A stretch of DNA of 64,000 nucleotides from Subsaxibacter sp. CAU 1640 (GTDB lineage: Bacteria > Bacteroidota > Bacteroidia > Flavobacteriales > Flavobacteriaceae). Below the pieces are notes generated by a model. The model was not told the origin of the DNA and made no database searches. It worked only from the letters and a program-made list of their open reading frames with translations. Positions 9,659-18,672 of the stretch are shown here, one piece after another. Where the stretch lies: NCBI RefSeq assembly GCF_023156585.1, contig NZ_JALNMI010000002.1:62001-126000 (forward strand), given 5' to 3'. The number at the start of each line of letters is the position of its first letter. Within the stretch, counting starts at the first letter, position 1. The position numbers were made by a program, and so were the translations under genes.

Positions 9659-10513
9659 TCAATGATCTCTTCGGTCGTAAAAATCGGGAGAAAACAAATC
9701 TAAAATTTTATTGATTCTTAAATATTCTGATTCCTTTAAATGCTGAATTTTACCATCACCATTAAGAAGTTTACTCCTTTTATGTGTTTTAGAAGAAGGA
9801 CTTTCATAATGTTCTTCTAATTTCTTTATCGGTTCAAGATTCAACTCATTGCACATATGCCGAAATAGATTGATGTCCTTTCTTAAATCTTCATATTTAA
9901 TAACGTGATAACTTTTACTTTGTGGTCTCAACAGCTTTAAAGGAATGACATTTTCAATGCACCATCTCAAGGTTAAGACTTCTAGAGGTGTAAAGTGTTC
10001 AGTATTTTTAATATCCAAATGGAAATTATCTCTGATTAATCGAACCAGTTCATTTTGAGATTTAAAAATTTCTAAATTATAAAGCCAAGGAAAGTTAACC
10101 TGTTGTTGCGAGTGTAAGACATCGTAAGGGTTCCTCAATATATGGACGACTGGTATATCAAAATCCCGATTCATATAGGCAGCTGACAGATTTCCACGAA
10201 CAAATTTTATAATGAACCTTTTAGGTATAAAAGGCCATAAGTGGCGTTTAAATTTTCTGTTACTACATTGTGCAATCCAATCACAATCAACCCTATTTGC
10301 AAATACTTTTTTCAAATAAAGGTGGGCAGCGATAGAATCTTCTTTAGTTTGAATCAATTGATCACATAACAGATAACCTCTTGATGTATTTGTTTCATGT
10401 TCTGGTTCAAATAACATACGATAGCGATGTTGCTTTGCAATTGTTTCCGAAATCCAGCTAGTGCCACTTCGAGCAGTTCCTACAATGATAATATGTTTGT
10501 TGTATACACCCAT
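9659..10513 (-). CDS. Sulfotransferase (PAPS-dependent)
   Basis: A 284-residue protein starting almost directly with the P-loop: strand HIIIVG then TARSGTSW at about 13-20, the 5'-phosphosulfate-binding loop of sulfotransferases. The 3'-phosphate motif follows at about 121-135 (VVHILRNPYDVLHSQ). The C-terminal half has YEDLRKD, typical of family members. Its ATG overlaps the stop of the upstream GT4 gene by one base (10513). Together these support transfer of sulfate from PAPS to a sugar of the locus product. This is the most canonical of the five sulfotransferases on this strand. Confidence 0.85.
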   Translation of the reverse strand: MGVYNKHIIIVGTARSGTSWISETIAKQHRYRMLFEPEHETNTSRGYLLCDQLIQTKEDSIAAHLYLKKVFANRVDCDWIAQCSNRKFKRHLWPFIPKRFIIKFVRGNLSAAYMNRDFDIPVVHILRNPYDVLHSQQQVNFPWLYNLEIFKSQNELVRLIRDNFHLDIKNTEHFTPLEVLTLRWCIENVIPLKLLRPQSKSYHVIKYEDLRKDINLFRHMCNELNLEPIKKLEEHYESPSSKTHKRSKLLNGDGKIQHLKESEYLRINKILDLFSPDFYDRRDH

Positions 10514-11595
10514 TACGCAAGCTTTTCATACAACAATTCATGTGCAGCCACAAAACGATTAACAGTAAAATGTTCTTGACAATAGTTTCTCAGCGCTATT
10601 CCTATTTTGGACAATTCTTCCGGACCCAAATTTTTCATGTATAAAATCTTCTCTGTGAGTGCCTTTACATTTGCTGGTTTAAACAATAATTCGGGAAAAT
10701 CCTTAAGAACGTAATTAATGCCTGTAATATCAGAACCCAATAATGGCACCCCCATACTCATAGCTTCCACCAAAGCCATAGGCATACCCTCCTTTCGACC
10801 TTCATCCAGAGTTGGAATTACATATAAATCTGCGTCTGCCAAATAAGGTCTTACATCAGGTTTCTTACCTAAAAAATGTACTTTTGAATCGACATCGAGT
10901 GTTTTAGCCAATTCTTTAAGTTTTTCACCATAGATACTATCGTCATCTCCGACTATGGTTACGGAAATGAACGGGTCATTTATCATACTTATTGAACGTA
11001 TAAGGAATTCAATCCCTTTGACGGGAACCAAATTGGCAACAGTAACAATCCTGAATACTTCAGAAGCACGTTTTTCAAAACCGATTGGACTATAATAACC
11101 TGTATCCAATCCTAAAGGAATGAGTTCTTGTTCTTTTTTGTTAGGAAAATATTGAGACATTTCATCATTAATAGTAATAATGAAATCAGCAAGAAGGCTT
11201 TTTATATACCAATGCTTATTTGCAAATCCCATGGCCTTTTTCGTGTAAATCCATTTGCTTCCACTCATTTTGGATGCCACAGCTTCAGTCCAATCATTGC
11301 TCCATTGCCAAGAATGGACAATATCATAACGTTGCTTTCTAAAAAATTTCACCAACTTTAAAATACGAACTGGCAAAGTGATATAGGGTCGATAAGTGGT
11401 CTTTGTAGAAAACACGTGGACAGGAACTTCTAAAGACTTTATGGTCTCAAAAAAATAACCTTTATCATTTCCACAAGCAATTTCTATATCAAACCTGCTC
11501 TTGTTCAAACCTTTTACCAAATCATAAATAACTTTACCACTTCCCGCGGTGTCAAAATTGGAGGTTGTGAAAAGAATCCTTATTTTTCTTGTCAT
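10513..11595 (-). CDS. Glycosyltransferase family 4
   Basis: A 360-residue GT-B enzyme. The N-terminus (ILFTTSNFDTAGSGK) has the glycine-bearing acceptor loop of GT4. The donor half has IVTVANLVPVKGIEFLIRSI at about 184-203 and a slightly extended EX7E region, DEGRKEGMPMALVEAMSMG, at about 263-281. The gene shares one base with the following sulfotransferase gene, so the two are probably translated together and may act on the same residue. Sugar specificity unknown. Confidence 0.88.
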   Translation of the reverse strand: MTRKIRILFTTSNFDTAGSGKVIYDLVKGLNKSRFDIEIACGNDKGYFFETIKSLEVPVHVFSTKTTYRPYITLPVRILKLVKFFRKQRYDIVHSWQWSNDWTEAVASKMSGSKWIYTKKAMGFANKHWYIKSLLADFIITINDEMSQYFPNKKEQELIPLGLDTGYYSPIGFEKRASEVFRIVTVANLVPVKGIEFLIRSISMINDPFISVTIVGDDDSIYGEKLKELAKTLDVDSKVHFLGKKPDVRPYLADADLYVIPTLDEGRKEGMPMALVEAMSMGVPLLGSDITGINYVLKDFPELLFKPANVKALTEKILYMKNLGPEELSKIGIALRNYCQEHFTVNRFVAAHELLYEKLA

Positions 11596-11677
11596 ATCAG
11601 ATATTGATAAGCCAAAAATAATATTTTAAATGGTATTGACTTACCAATGGAACAAACATTTAAAGTGGCTGAAAAAA

Positions 11678-13075
11678 TCACATGTTTAAAGATTCTTTTT
11701 TCTGCTGCCAAACAGAAAGTGTCAATAGCATACTTACTGCATGAGCGTAAGAAATTGGATTTTCTTCTTTAAATTTTTTATAAATTCCCATTACGGTTTG
11801 AGACCCAATAAATTCAAGAAACTCATCACGAAACAAATAGTCCTTTAATTTCTCATCGTTTAATGATCCTTTAAATTGAAGCTCCCAATTGCGTTGTATA
11901 TACTGCTTACCTATGAATTTATGAAATTGTCGCACTATTTTACTTTGAATTTTGAATGGCAAATTTCGAGGAGGTCTGTTTTTATGATAATTAAACAAAT
12001 TATAAGGCTTTTGATCTTGCCACATGATTTTTGCTACTTTTGGGTTGCGTAGTTTAATATATTCTATTTGGAGCTTTCTATCAGCTAAAAAAGTTTCAGG
12101 CACAGTACAAATAAACTGACACATTCTATCGTCATAATAAGGAAGGTGTATTGGGTGAATGCTCTCAAAGAAAGAAAGATTAACAGAAGTCCACCTCGGT
12201 GCCCAATACATGGATTTAAAAGCGCGTATCTTGGCGCTTTTATTTTCGATAGCAATATTGTCCAGCAGGTTTTGAATTCTCTGCTTTAGATAAGTTTCAA
12301 AATCGCCTTCAAGTTTCCAAGACACCCACAATAGCTTGGCCAACTCCAACCCACTACTTTTCACGATTTTCTTAAAAACCAAATCAACTTCTGATTTACT
12401 TTCGTCTGATGTGGATATACCTCTATCAAACAAGACATCTCCCCAATGTCCTAACGAAAATTCGCCTTGCATTTGTTTTAAAGCTGGCAGAACTGCCATT
12501 TGCCTTGGATGGGTAAACTCTGAATAGCATCCATTGATGTCTGCCATATCATCAATCTCGTCCCATAAATAACTGCGAGGTATAATCATCGGGGAAAATG
12601 GAAAACCAGTAGCGTCAGCAATGGCTTTACCTATACGATGCTCCTTGAATCCACCACTAAAACTGTAACTGTACGTTTCTACTTCTGCTCCTATATGTTT
12701 TAACCCCACAGCTTGACTTCTACTGTCCAAACCTCCTGATAAGGGTAAAATCATATGGCTGTTCTTAGATTGCTCTCTTATAATTGTCTCAAATAAATCC
12801 GTAAACTCATCCAGCGCGGTCTTAAAAGAGATAGACCTAGGTTCATGAAACCAATTAAAGTTTGGGGTTTCATTAATAATCACATTGTTTTCGTTTAACG
12901 AATAGGTATTTCCTGGCTGTAAAACCTTTTTATTGACATAAAAACTATCATCACCTAAAAAAAAGCCAGTCGTAACATAGATACACAGTGCTTTCTTATC
13001 TATTGTATTTGGACAATTCGGCAAGATAGAAAACTCTTGTCTCACAGGTATTATTGGTGAATGGACTGTTTTCAA
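11678..13075 (-). CDS. Asparagine synthase-like amidotransferase lacking a working glutaminase domain
   Basis: A 465-residue protein with the PP-loop SGGLDS at 113-118 of the asparagine synthase (AsnB) synthetase domain, which adenylates a carboxylate and swaps AMP for an amine. The first ~75 residues resemble only the last part of a class II glutaminase domain (the L.PG...L stretch at about 52-60) and lack the N-terminal catalytic cysteine, so ammonia or another amine must come from elsewhere. In Pseudomonas O-antigen loci a related enzyme (WbpS) amidates galactosaminuronate; the uronate genes here make the same role plausible. TTG start overlapping the upstream stop (TTGA). Confidence 0.78.
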   Translation of the reverse strand: MKTVHSPIIPVRQEFSILPNCPNTIDKKALCIYVTTGFFLGDDSFYVNKKVLQPGNTYSLNENNVIINETPNFNWFHEPRSISFKTALDEFTDLFETIIREQSKNSHMILPLSGGLDSRSQAVGLKHIGAEVETYSYSFSGGFKEHRIGKAIADATGFPFSPMIIPRSYLWDEIDDMADINGCYSEFTHPRQMAVLPALKQMQGEFSLGHWGDVLFDRGISTSDESKSEVDLVFKKIVKSSGLELAKLLWVSWKLEGDFETYLKQRIQNLLDNIAIENKSAKIRAFKSMYWAPRWTSVNLSFFESIHPIHLPYYDDRMCQFICTVPETFLADRKLQIEYIKLRNPKVAKIMWQDQKPYNLFNYHKNRPPRNLPFKIQSKIVRQFHKFIGKQYIQRNWELQFKGSLNDEKLKDYLFRDEFLEFIGSQTVMGIYKKFKEENPISYAHAVSMLLTLSVWQQKKESLNM

Positions 13076-14097
13076 TTTATATTGCTATTAGTTGGCACCA
13101 ATTGACAATCAGACAGAATTTTTTTAGGTATATCGATCTCGATAACAGCTTCTTCTCTTCTCTTTAGAACATTAAAAATTCTTGTTTTATAGAGCGCTTG
13201 AAGCTTTTGCTGATTAAAAAGCAGATTATCTTTAAAATATTCTTCAAGTTCTTTTTTTCCATAGGCCTGGTCATTCACCAGGCGAATCCACAATCTCTTT
13301 ATTCTTTGTATATCATTTCCACTTAAATATGTAGAAGAGCGATCTTTAAAATTGTCAAACTTTTTAATGAAATCTTCACTATCATAAATGTGATAATGTA
13401 ACACATGGCCTTTTTTTATAACTTTTGGTTTACTAAAATCTTTTTTAGTATAACGATGTACATTTTCAGGTATAAGATCACTAGCCACATTAAGAATTCC
13501 TTTACCCATAGTATGCCCAAACCAGAACAATCTATTAAAATAAGTGTCTGTATAAGGGTCGTAGAGTTTTATGTAGATTTGATCGAGTTTGGATTTAAAA
13601 TTTTTACGTGTCTTAAAAAGTGTTTCCTCAGCCATCACAAAATCATAATGCATTTTTTGCGACACAACTTCAAGCGTAGAAAGATGCACTATATCAGCAT
13701 TTTTTATTTTGGCATCCCCAAAAAAGTCATCAAATGGAATATGGTCGCGATTTGAAGTAATTAACAACTCATCGGCATCCAAAGAAACCAACCAATCAAT
13801 TCCCTGCTCTTTGCATTTCCGCAATGCGTCAAAGGTATTTAAGCATTGTCTTGCCGTATGATGTTCGTTTGCATTGCCCCAAAATTTCTCCATAAAAGGG
13901 AAGCCACGATATTTTTCTGCTGAAACTGAATTCTGGATGTCTATATTTTGCAAATCATTTAGAGTATCAGCACTGTTATCTTCTGTTCCATCAAGATAGA
14001 TAAAAACTTTGTAAATACCTATTCCCAAATGGTACAACACATTCTGCCGCAACAATCTTGCTTCATTTTTAATGGTCATGACTAATGCTACCTTCAC
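13072..14097 (-). CDS. Glycosyltransferase family 2-like (PF13704 type)
   Basis: A 341-residue GT-A enzyme of the group that begins with a KNE motif: VALVMTIKNEARLLRQNV at about 3-20, then YLDGTEDNS, and the catalytic LVSLDADELL at about 103-112. The family includes GT92-like and core-glycan enzymes. The start is GTG at 14097, with the first strand beginning at once. The C-terminal part (about 230-310) is helical and charged. It is translationally coupled to the asparagine-synthase-like gene by a TTGA overlap, hinting that the two modify or add the same residue. Confidence 0.82.
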   Translation of the reverse strand: MKVALVMTIKNEARLLRQNVLYHLGIGIYKVFIYLDGTEDNSADTLNDLQNIDIQNSVSAEKYRGFPFMEKFWGNANEHHTARQCLNTFDALRKCKEQGIDWLVSLDADELLITSNRDHIPFDDFFGDAKIKNADIVHLSTLEVVSQKMHYDFVMAEETLFKTRKNFKSKLDQIYIKLYDPYTDTYFNRLFWFGHTMGKGILNVASDLIPENVHRYTKKDFSKPKVIKKGHVLHYHIYDSEDFIKKFDNFKDRSSTYLSGNDIQRIKRLWIRLVNDQAYGKKELEEYFKDNLLFNQQKLQALYKTRIFNVLKRREEAVIEIDIPKKILSDCQLVPTNSNIN

Positions 14098-14114
14098 GTG
14101 TCTTTACAAAAAAT

Positions 14115-14969
14115 TTATCGGTAATATTTTAACCGTAAAATTAAGTATTTATAAGACAATTTTTGTCTTTTGGTCAATCTGCTGTTAATTCGATTAAAAA
14201 AGCGGGACACATAGGCTTTGTATAATCCATGGTCTATTTTCCCATCTTTTAGAGCTTGCAGTGCAAATGCTTGATGTTCCTTAAAGTATTGGAGCATATA
14301 ATCCAATCCTTTGTTTGCTAGTTTTGAAATACTCCCATCATCTTTTCTAAAATATGCGGTGGTATGCCTGTTCAATGCAATGAATTTTTGAAAAAAGGCT
14401 TCAAAATAAAATACGCGATCTCCAATAATTCGAAAGTTATAAAATGTACGAACAGTTTTGATCAAACGACGGTCAAACACGGTGGAACTTACATTTAGTA
14501 TTGGGCAAAAAAAGAAACTTTTCAAATCAAAAGTAGCCTTGTCCTTATCTCTAAAAATGGGATGCTCTGCAATACCATAAATCCGACCATTTCTAACTTT
14601 TATGGTCTGGGCAACAGCTATTGGCACTTCTTGCTCTCGCATGAAATTTAATTGTGACTCAAGAAAGTTTAAATCGCAATAATCGTCACTTTCAGCAATC
14701 CATACATAGGTACCTTTGGCCAACTGCAATCCTTTTTGCCACTGTATAAAAGGTGAACCCGAATTGACTTTGTTAACTATGAAATATGAAACTTTTGGAT
14801 GATTTCGATAAATAGATAAAAGTTCAACACTATTGTCTGTAGAAGCATCATCTAAAATAATCACTTCAAAATCTTGATAGGTTTGATCAAAGATGCTGTT
14901 CAATCGTTCTTTTAAGTATCTAGAATGATTGTAATTTGGCAATATAATGGTGACTGTCAAATCGTTCAT
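14115..14969 (-). CDS. Glycosyltransferase family 2
   Basis: A 284-residue GT-A glycosyltransferase: VTIILPNYNHSRYLKERL at the N-terminus, then EVIILDDASTDNS (nucleotide-binding aspartates) and WIAESDDYCD at about 89-98 (metal-binding DXD-like motif). No membrane segment is apparent. It overlaps the upstream Sulfotransfer_2-type gene by 4 bases (ATGA), which in turn overlaps another GT2 gene, forming a coupled GT2 - sulfotransferase - GT2 cassette. Donor sugar unknown. Confidence 0.88.
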   Translation of the reverse strand: MNDLTVTIILPNYNHSRYLKERLNSIFDQTYQDFEVIILDDASTDNSVELLSIYRNHPKVSYFIVNKVNSGSPFIQWQKGLQLAKGTYVWIAESDDYCDLNFLESQLNFMREQEVPIAVAQTIKVRNGRIYGIAEHPIFRDKDKATFDLKSFFFCPILNVSSTVFDRRLIKTVRTFYNFRIIGDRVFYFEAFFQKFIALNRHTTAYFRKDDGSISKLANKGLDYMLQYFKEHQAFALQALKDGKIDHGLYKAYVSRFFNRINSRLTKRQKLSYKYLILRLKYYR

Positions 14970-15718
14970 ATCATCATTTTTGTAACACTCTTAAGATATT
15001 TCTTTATGGCATTTTTAATTCCAAAATGGTAAAATAAAAAAAAGAAATTCTTTAAATAACTATACCTAAAATGGTCTTTATATGAGTAAGGCAAATTTTT
15101 AATATCGTCGGCAAAAAATGTGTCCACCAAACTTTTCTTGTTACGATTATAGAATATTGAATAGTGTTTAAATTTTTTCAAAGACCTTTTCATTTGGTGG
15201 GAAAAAAAACCTTTTTCAAGACCTAATTCTTCCTCCAAATCAGGGAGTTCAGTCTTAAGGTTTTCAAATTTCAAAACTTTGTTATAGTGTAATTTCTGAT
15301 TATGCAGAAACAAATAGTCCGATTGTTGGTTAAGATGGTCTCCTCTATAATATTTATCCTTTACTGTCAATCGTTTTTGAAAAACCCCTTCCCTATTTAT
15401 AAACTGTTTGAAACTACCAAAACCTTTTACTTGCTTCAGCATCCATACATAATCAGAATAACTTCTATCCCAAGGGTCTCGAATAATAATAAAAGTGTAA
15501 TAGTCGTCCCAAGTCTTTTCATCCAAATGCCCTAAATCAAAAAGCTGTTGAGGCGTAGCATGGTGTAAGAATAATTGATGCTTATCACACCACCCGTAAA
15601 GATTTTTATAATCAGCTTTATTAACCTTTTTTTTCAATAAGCCAAAAGCATTCTCAATACTTGTTCCAGCACATTTGGAAATATGGATAAAGATAAGTTT
15701 ATGTTCATGATCGATCAT
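14966..15718 (-). CDS. Sulfotransferase, Sulfotransfer_2 (carbohydrate) type
   Basis: A 250-residue protein with HISKCAGTS at about 12-20, the P-loop form (H..K.AGTS) typical of the carbohydrate sulfotransferase family that includes chondroitin and heparan sulfate 2-O-sulfotransferases, and FIIIRDPWDRSYSDY at about 76-90 for the 3'-phosphate of PAPS. The family acts on sugar hydroxyls in glycosaminoglycans. Unlike the eukaryotic enzymes there is no signal anchor, so it would act in the cytoplasm before export. ATGA overlaps at both ends couple it to two GT2 genes. Confidence 0.85.
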   Translation of the reverse strand: MIDHEHKLIFIHISKCAGTSIENAFGLLKKKVNKADYKNLYGWCDKHQLFLHHATPQQLFDLGHLDEKTWDDYYTFIIIRDPWDRSYSDYVWMLKQVKGFGSFKQFINREGVFQKRLTVKDKYYRGDHLNQQSDYLFLHNQKLHYNKVLKFENLKTELPDLEEELGLEKGFFSHQMKRSLKKFKHYSIFYNRNKKSLVDTFFADDIKNLPYSYKDHFRYSYLKNFFFLFYHFGIKNAIKKYLKSVTKMMI

Positions 15719-16671
15719 TCCTTTACCTTATTATGTACAGTACTATTTTTTAGTTGCCTCTTAACTACGTCTAAAACCTTTAATCCCATTCTATTATTGA
15801 GTTTTAATCCAAATCTTATGATTGCTACAAAGATTGAAGAGTTCCATTTTTTCAGTTCAATCAAACTGTCCTCATATATAGTCATATCTGTTATTAGCAT
15901 CGACTTAAACCTTTTCATATGACTCACCAATAACAAACTTATATATTTATTAATGATAAAATCACCTCTATAATCTGATTTATATAAAACATCTGAAATA
16001 AGACATATAGACTTGTTTTTTTCCATTAACGCGTGGGCATTCACATCAGCTGATAACTTATCATCCCCTGTAACATCATAATAGGTCAAATATTCTTGCA
16101 AACAAAATACAGAATTATGATCAATGGCTACTTTGATATCAAAAACATAGTCTTCCCAGTTACGGTGATTGGGAAACTGCTTATGCTTTATCAAATCAAA
16201 CCGCCACAAACAAGCAGATGTAGCCCAAGCTTTAGATTTAAAAAGGATGTCCGGAAGTATGGCATTTCTAACTGATAACCTTTCTTTCTTCTTGACACCA
16301 ATAGAAGCGCCATTCTGCATATTATAAGATAGAGAATAAGCCATCACAATATCTGGTTGATTTGCCAATGCATTAATTAGTTTTGACAAAAAGTCTTTAT
16401 GCCAATAATCATCGCAATCTAAAAAAGCAATATAGATTCCTTTTGCAATCCTTAACCCTTCATTCCGTGCGGCTCCAGGTCCAGAATTTTTTGATAATCG
16501 AATGTAGTGAACAGCATCAGGTAATTCATTTGGCTCTATATCACTGCAATCATCTACAACAATAATTTCAAAATAATCATAGCTTTGATTATAAATAGAT
16601 TGTAGACAACGTTGCAGCTTTTCAGGTCTATTAAAATAAGGTATGACAATAGAGACTAAAGGTCTGTCCAT
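15715..16671 (-). CDS. Glycosyltransferase family 2
   Basis: A 318-residue GT-A glycosyltransferase with VSIVIPYFNRPEKLQRCL at the N-terminus, IIVVDDCSD, the GPGAARNEGL segment that precedes the DXD, and AFLDCDDYW at about 91-99. The C-terminal 100 residues are helical and basic. Translationally coupled (ATGA, 15718-15715) to the sulfotransferase gene downstream, so the sugar it adds may be the one sulfated by that neighbour. Exact substrate cannot be read. Confidence 0.88.
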   Translation of the reverse strand: MDRPLVSIVIPYFNRPEKLQRCLQSIYNQSYDYFEIIVVDDCSDIEPNELPDAVHYIRLSKNSGPGAARNEGLRIAKGIYIAFLDCDDYWHKDFLSKLINALANQPDIVMAYSLSYNMQNGASIGVKKKERLSVRNAILPDILFKSKAWATSACLWRFDLIKHKQFPNHRNWEDYVFDIKVAIDHNSVFCLQEYLTYYDVTGDDKLSADVNAHALMEKNKSICLISDVLYKSDYRGDFIINKYISLLLVSHMKRFKSMLITDMTIYEDSLIELKKWNSSIFVAIIRFGLKLNNRMGLKVLDVVKRQLKNSTVHNKVKE

Positions 16672-16801
16672 AAAGTATTATCGTTTACAACTTGATTTTT
16701 CCACTCTAAAAGATACTCTAAAAATAATGACTCTTTTCAATATAAATCTCATTGCTACAAGCTTTTCCAAAATACACAAAGAAGAAAACCCTCTGTACAC
16801 A

Positions 16802-17755
16802 CTACCGATAATTTTGTAATTCATTATAAAATCTGTGACCTTTATTGAATTTTGACAAATGCTTCAATAGTTTTAAGTAGAAATATTGCAATTGACCTCT
16901 ATGGGCTTTTATATGGCTCGAGAATTTTTTGAAAAGTGTATTGTCTATTTGAAATCTTGATAAATACAGAGATTTTAATATTTCTTTTTCCAATGCCAGT
17001 AAAGTTGTGGCATCTTTATTCTGCTCCGCGATGTAAAAATAAGCATCAAGCAGAGACAGGCATCTAAATTTATGACTATTGATTGTAGAAATTTCTACTG
17101 AAGACCTAATGGATTTGTCATGCAATCGTCTTAATGTAACTGTTTCATCAATATAAATTCCTAAATAGTCAGAGCATAAAAATTTCAAAAAGAAATTGGT
17201 CTCTTGATTGGATTTTAGAGTTTCTGAAAACTTTACCCCTTCAATAACATGGCGTCTCACCATAAAGTCAGGAGTTAACCAATATACCTTTTGTTTAATG
17301 AAATTAAGTAGATTAAGTTCATTTTTTAGATTTCTCTGATATTTTTTGATTGCAATTTTATCTTCGTTATGAAAATTTAACGTTTTAGTGATGACAAAGT
17401 CTTTTTGAGATGCTTGCATAGCTTCCACCTTAACCTGTAAATAATTAGGTAACATTAAATCATCGCTATCAAACCATTGTATAAATTTGCCACTGCTGAT
17501 CTCAAATCCATAATTTCTAGCTCCATTTCCACCGGAACCATAACCATTGGGCCTTATAGAGTACTTAAAGCGTGGATCTTTTTGAACATAAGATGCAACA
17601 ACTGCTTTTGTGTTGTCAACACTTCCATCATCAATTATCAAACACTCCCAATTTTCGTAAGTTTGATCCCAAATACTATCTAACGTTTGCGGAAGAAGGT
17701 CAGCTCTGTTATATGTGGGAATGATAATGGAAACCAGTTGGTTTGTCAACTTCAT
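16802..17755 (-). CDS. Glycosyltransferase family 2
   Basis: A 317-residue GT-A glycosyltransferase with VSIIIPTYNRADLLPQTL, CLIIDDGSVDNT, a glycine-rich loop before the acceptor segment, and IQWFDSDDLML at about 91-101 carrying the DXD-type motif. A 130-base stretch separates it from the next gene downstream. Upstream lies the divergently read sulfotransferase gene at 17830, so a promoter for this part of the locus could sit in 17756-17829, though I see no clear TAnnTTTG element there. Confidence 0.87.
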   Translation of the reverse strand: MKLTNQLVSIIIPTYNRADLLPQTLDSIWDQTYENWECLIIDDGSVDNTKAVVASYVQKDPRFKYSIRPNGYGSGGNGARNYGFEISSGKFIQWFDSDDLMLPNYLQVKVEAMQASQKDFVITKTLNFHNEDKIAIKKYQRNLKNELNLLNFIKQKVYWLTPDFMVRRHVIEGVKFSETLKSNQETNFFLKFLCSDYLGIYIDETVTLRRLHDKSIRSSVEISTINSHKFRCLSLLDAYFYIAEQNKDATTLLALEKEILKSLYLSRFQIDNTLFKKFSSHIKAHRGQLQYFYLKLLKHLSKFNKGHRFYNELQNYR

Positions 17756-17829
17756 TTATATTTGTTATGGATAGGCAAATTAAGTCAAAATAAAATAAAT
17801 TTGAGACTCGATTGAACGATAAAAGCAAA

Positions 17830-18672
17830 ATGGACATTAAATTGAATCAACAATACATCAAATACAATGTTTTTTTAATAGGTGCCATGAAATGTGGTAC
17901 ATCTACAATTTTTAAATACTTGCAGCAGAATCCACAAATATGCATGCCCATTATAAAAGAGCCAGAATACTTTTCAAAAACCTTGGGACATTCAAAATAT
18001 AAGGATGGAGCTTACCTAGACCTTTTTACTATACAACCTCAACACAAATATACATTCGATGGTTCTACAGGCTACTCAAAATTCCCTTTAGAAAAAGGCG
18101 TTCCGAAAAGGATATTTGAAGCAAATCTAAACCCTAAATTTATATACATTGTACGCAACCCTTTTGACAGAATCGAGTCTCATTATAATTATATGCAGAA
18201 AGATTTAGGATGGAAAAACACAATGACTTCTGACCATTTGATAAACATTTCAAATTATCAATTGCAACTGAAGGAATACCTCAAGTTTTTTAAGAAAGCT
18301 GATATTCTTGTTTTGGATTTTGACGAACTGAGAAGCGACCCTGAAAAAACAATAACTAAAATCCACACTTTCTTGGAAAGTGACCATAGGTTTGAGTTAA
18401 CTGAAAAAATTCAGAACAATAAAACCAAGCTAGTAAACAAAAACGAAATCAGGTTAAAAAAACAGTTGAATGGAAAACTCAAATGGATACCAAAACCTAT
18501 TAAAGATTTTTTCAGGAACCGTCTATTTCTTAAAAGAAAAAAAACACTTACTAGTAAGCAAAAACTCAAAATAAAAAATGCTCTTCAAGAGGACCTATTG
18601 AAATTTGGAGCAGAATTTAATATAAATGTGGAGAAATGGGGTTTTTCATTAAACAACCATTCCAAAACTTAA
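17830..18672 (+). CDS. Sulfotransferase (PAPS-dependent), only rightward gene of the locus
   Basis: A 280-residue protein from the ATG at 17830; an in-frame TTG at 17812 would add six residues. It has FLIGAMKCGTSTIFKYL (P-loop of the heparan sulfate N-/3-O-sulfotransferase-like group), KEPEYFS shortly after, and YIVRNPFDRIESHY as the 3'-phosphate motif. This family sulfates sugars with PAPS. It is oriented against all other genes between 95 and 29905 and its stop overlaps the stop of the convergent GT4 gene by 4 bases, suggesting late insertion or inversion. Confidence 0.85.
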   Translation: MDIKLNQQYIKYNVFLIGAMKCGTSTIFKYLQQNPQICMPIIKEPEYFSKTLGHSKYKDGAYLDLFTIQPQHKYTFDGSTGYSKFPLEKGVPKRIFEANLNPKFIYIVRNPFDRIESHYNYMQKDLGWKNTMTSDHLINISNYQLQLKEYLKFFKKADILVLDFDELRSDPEKTITKIHTFLESDHRFELTEKIQNNKTKLVNKNEIRLKKQLNGKLKWIPKPIKDFFRNRLFLKRKKTLTSKQKLKIKNALQEDLLKFGAEFNINVEKWGFSLNNHSKT

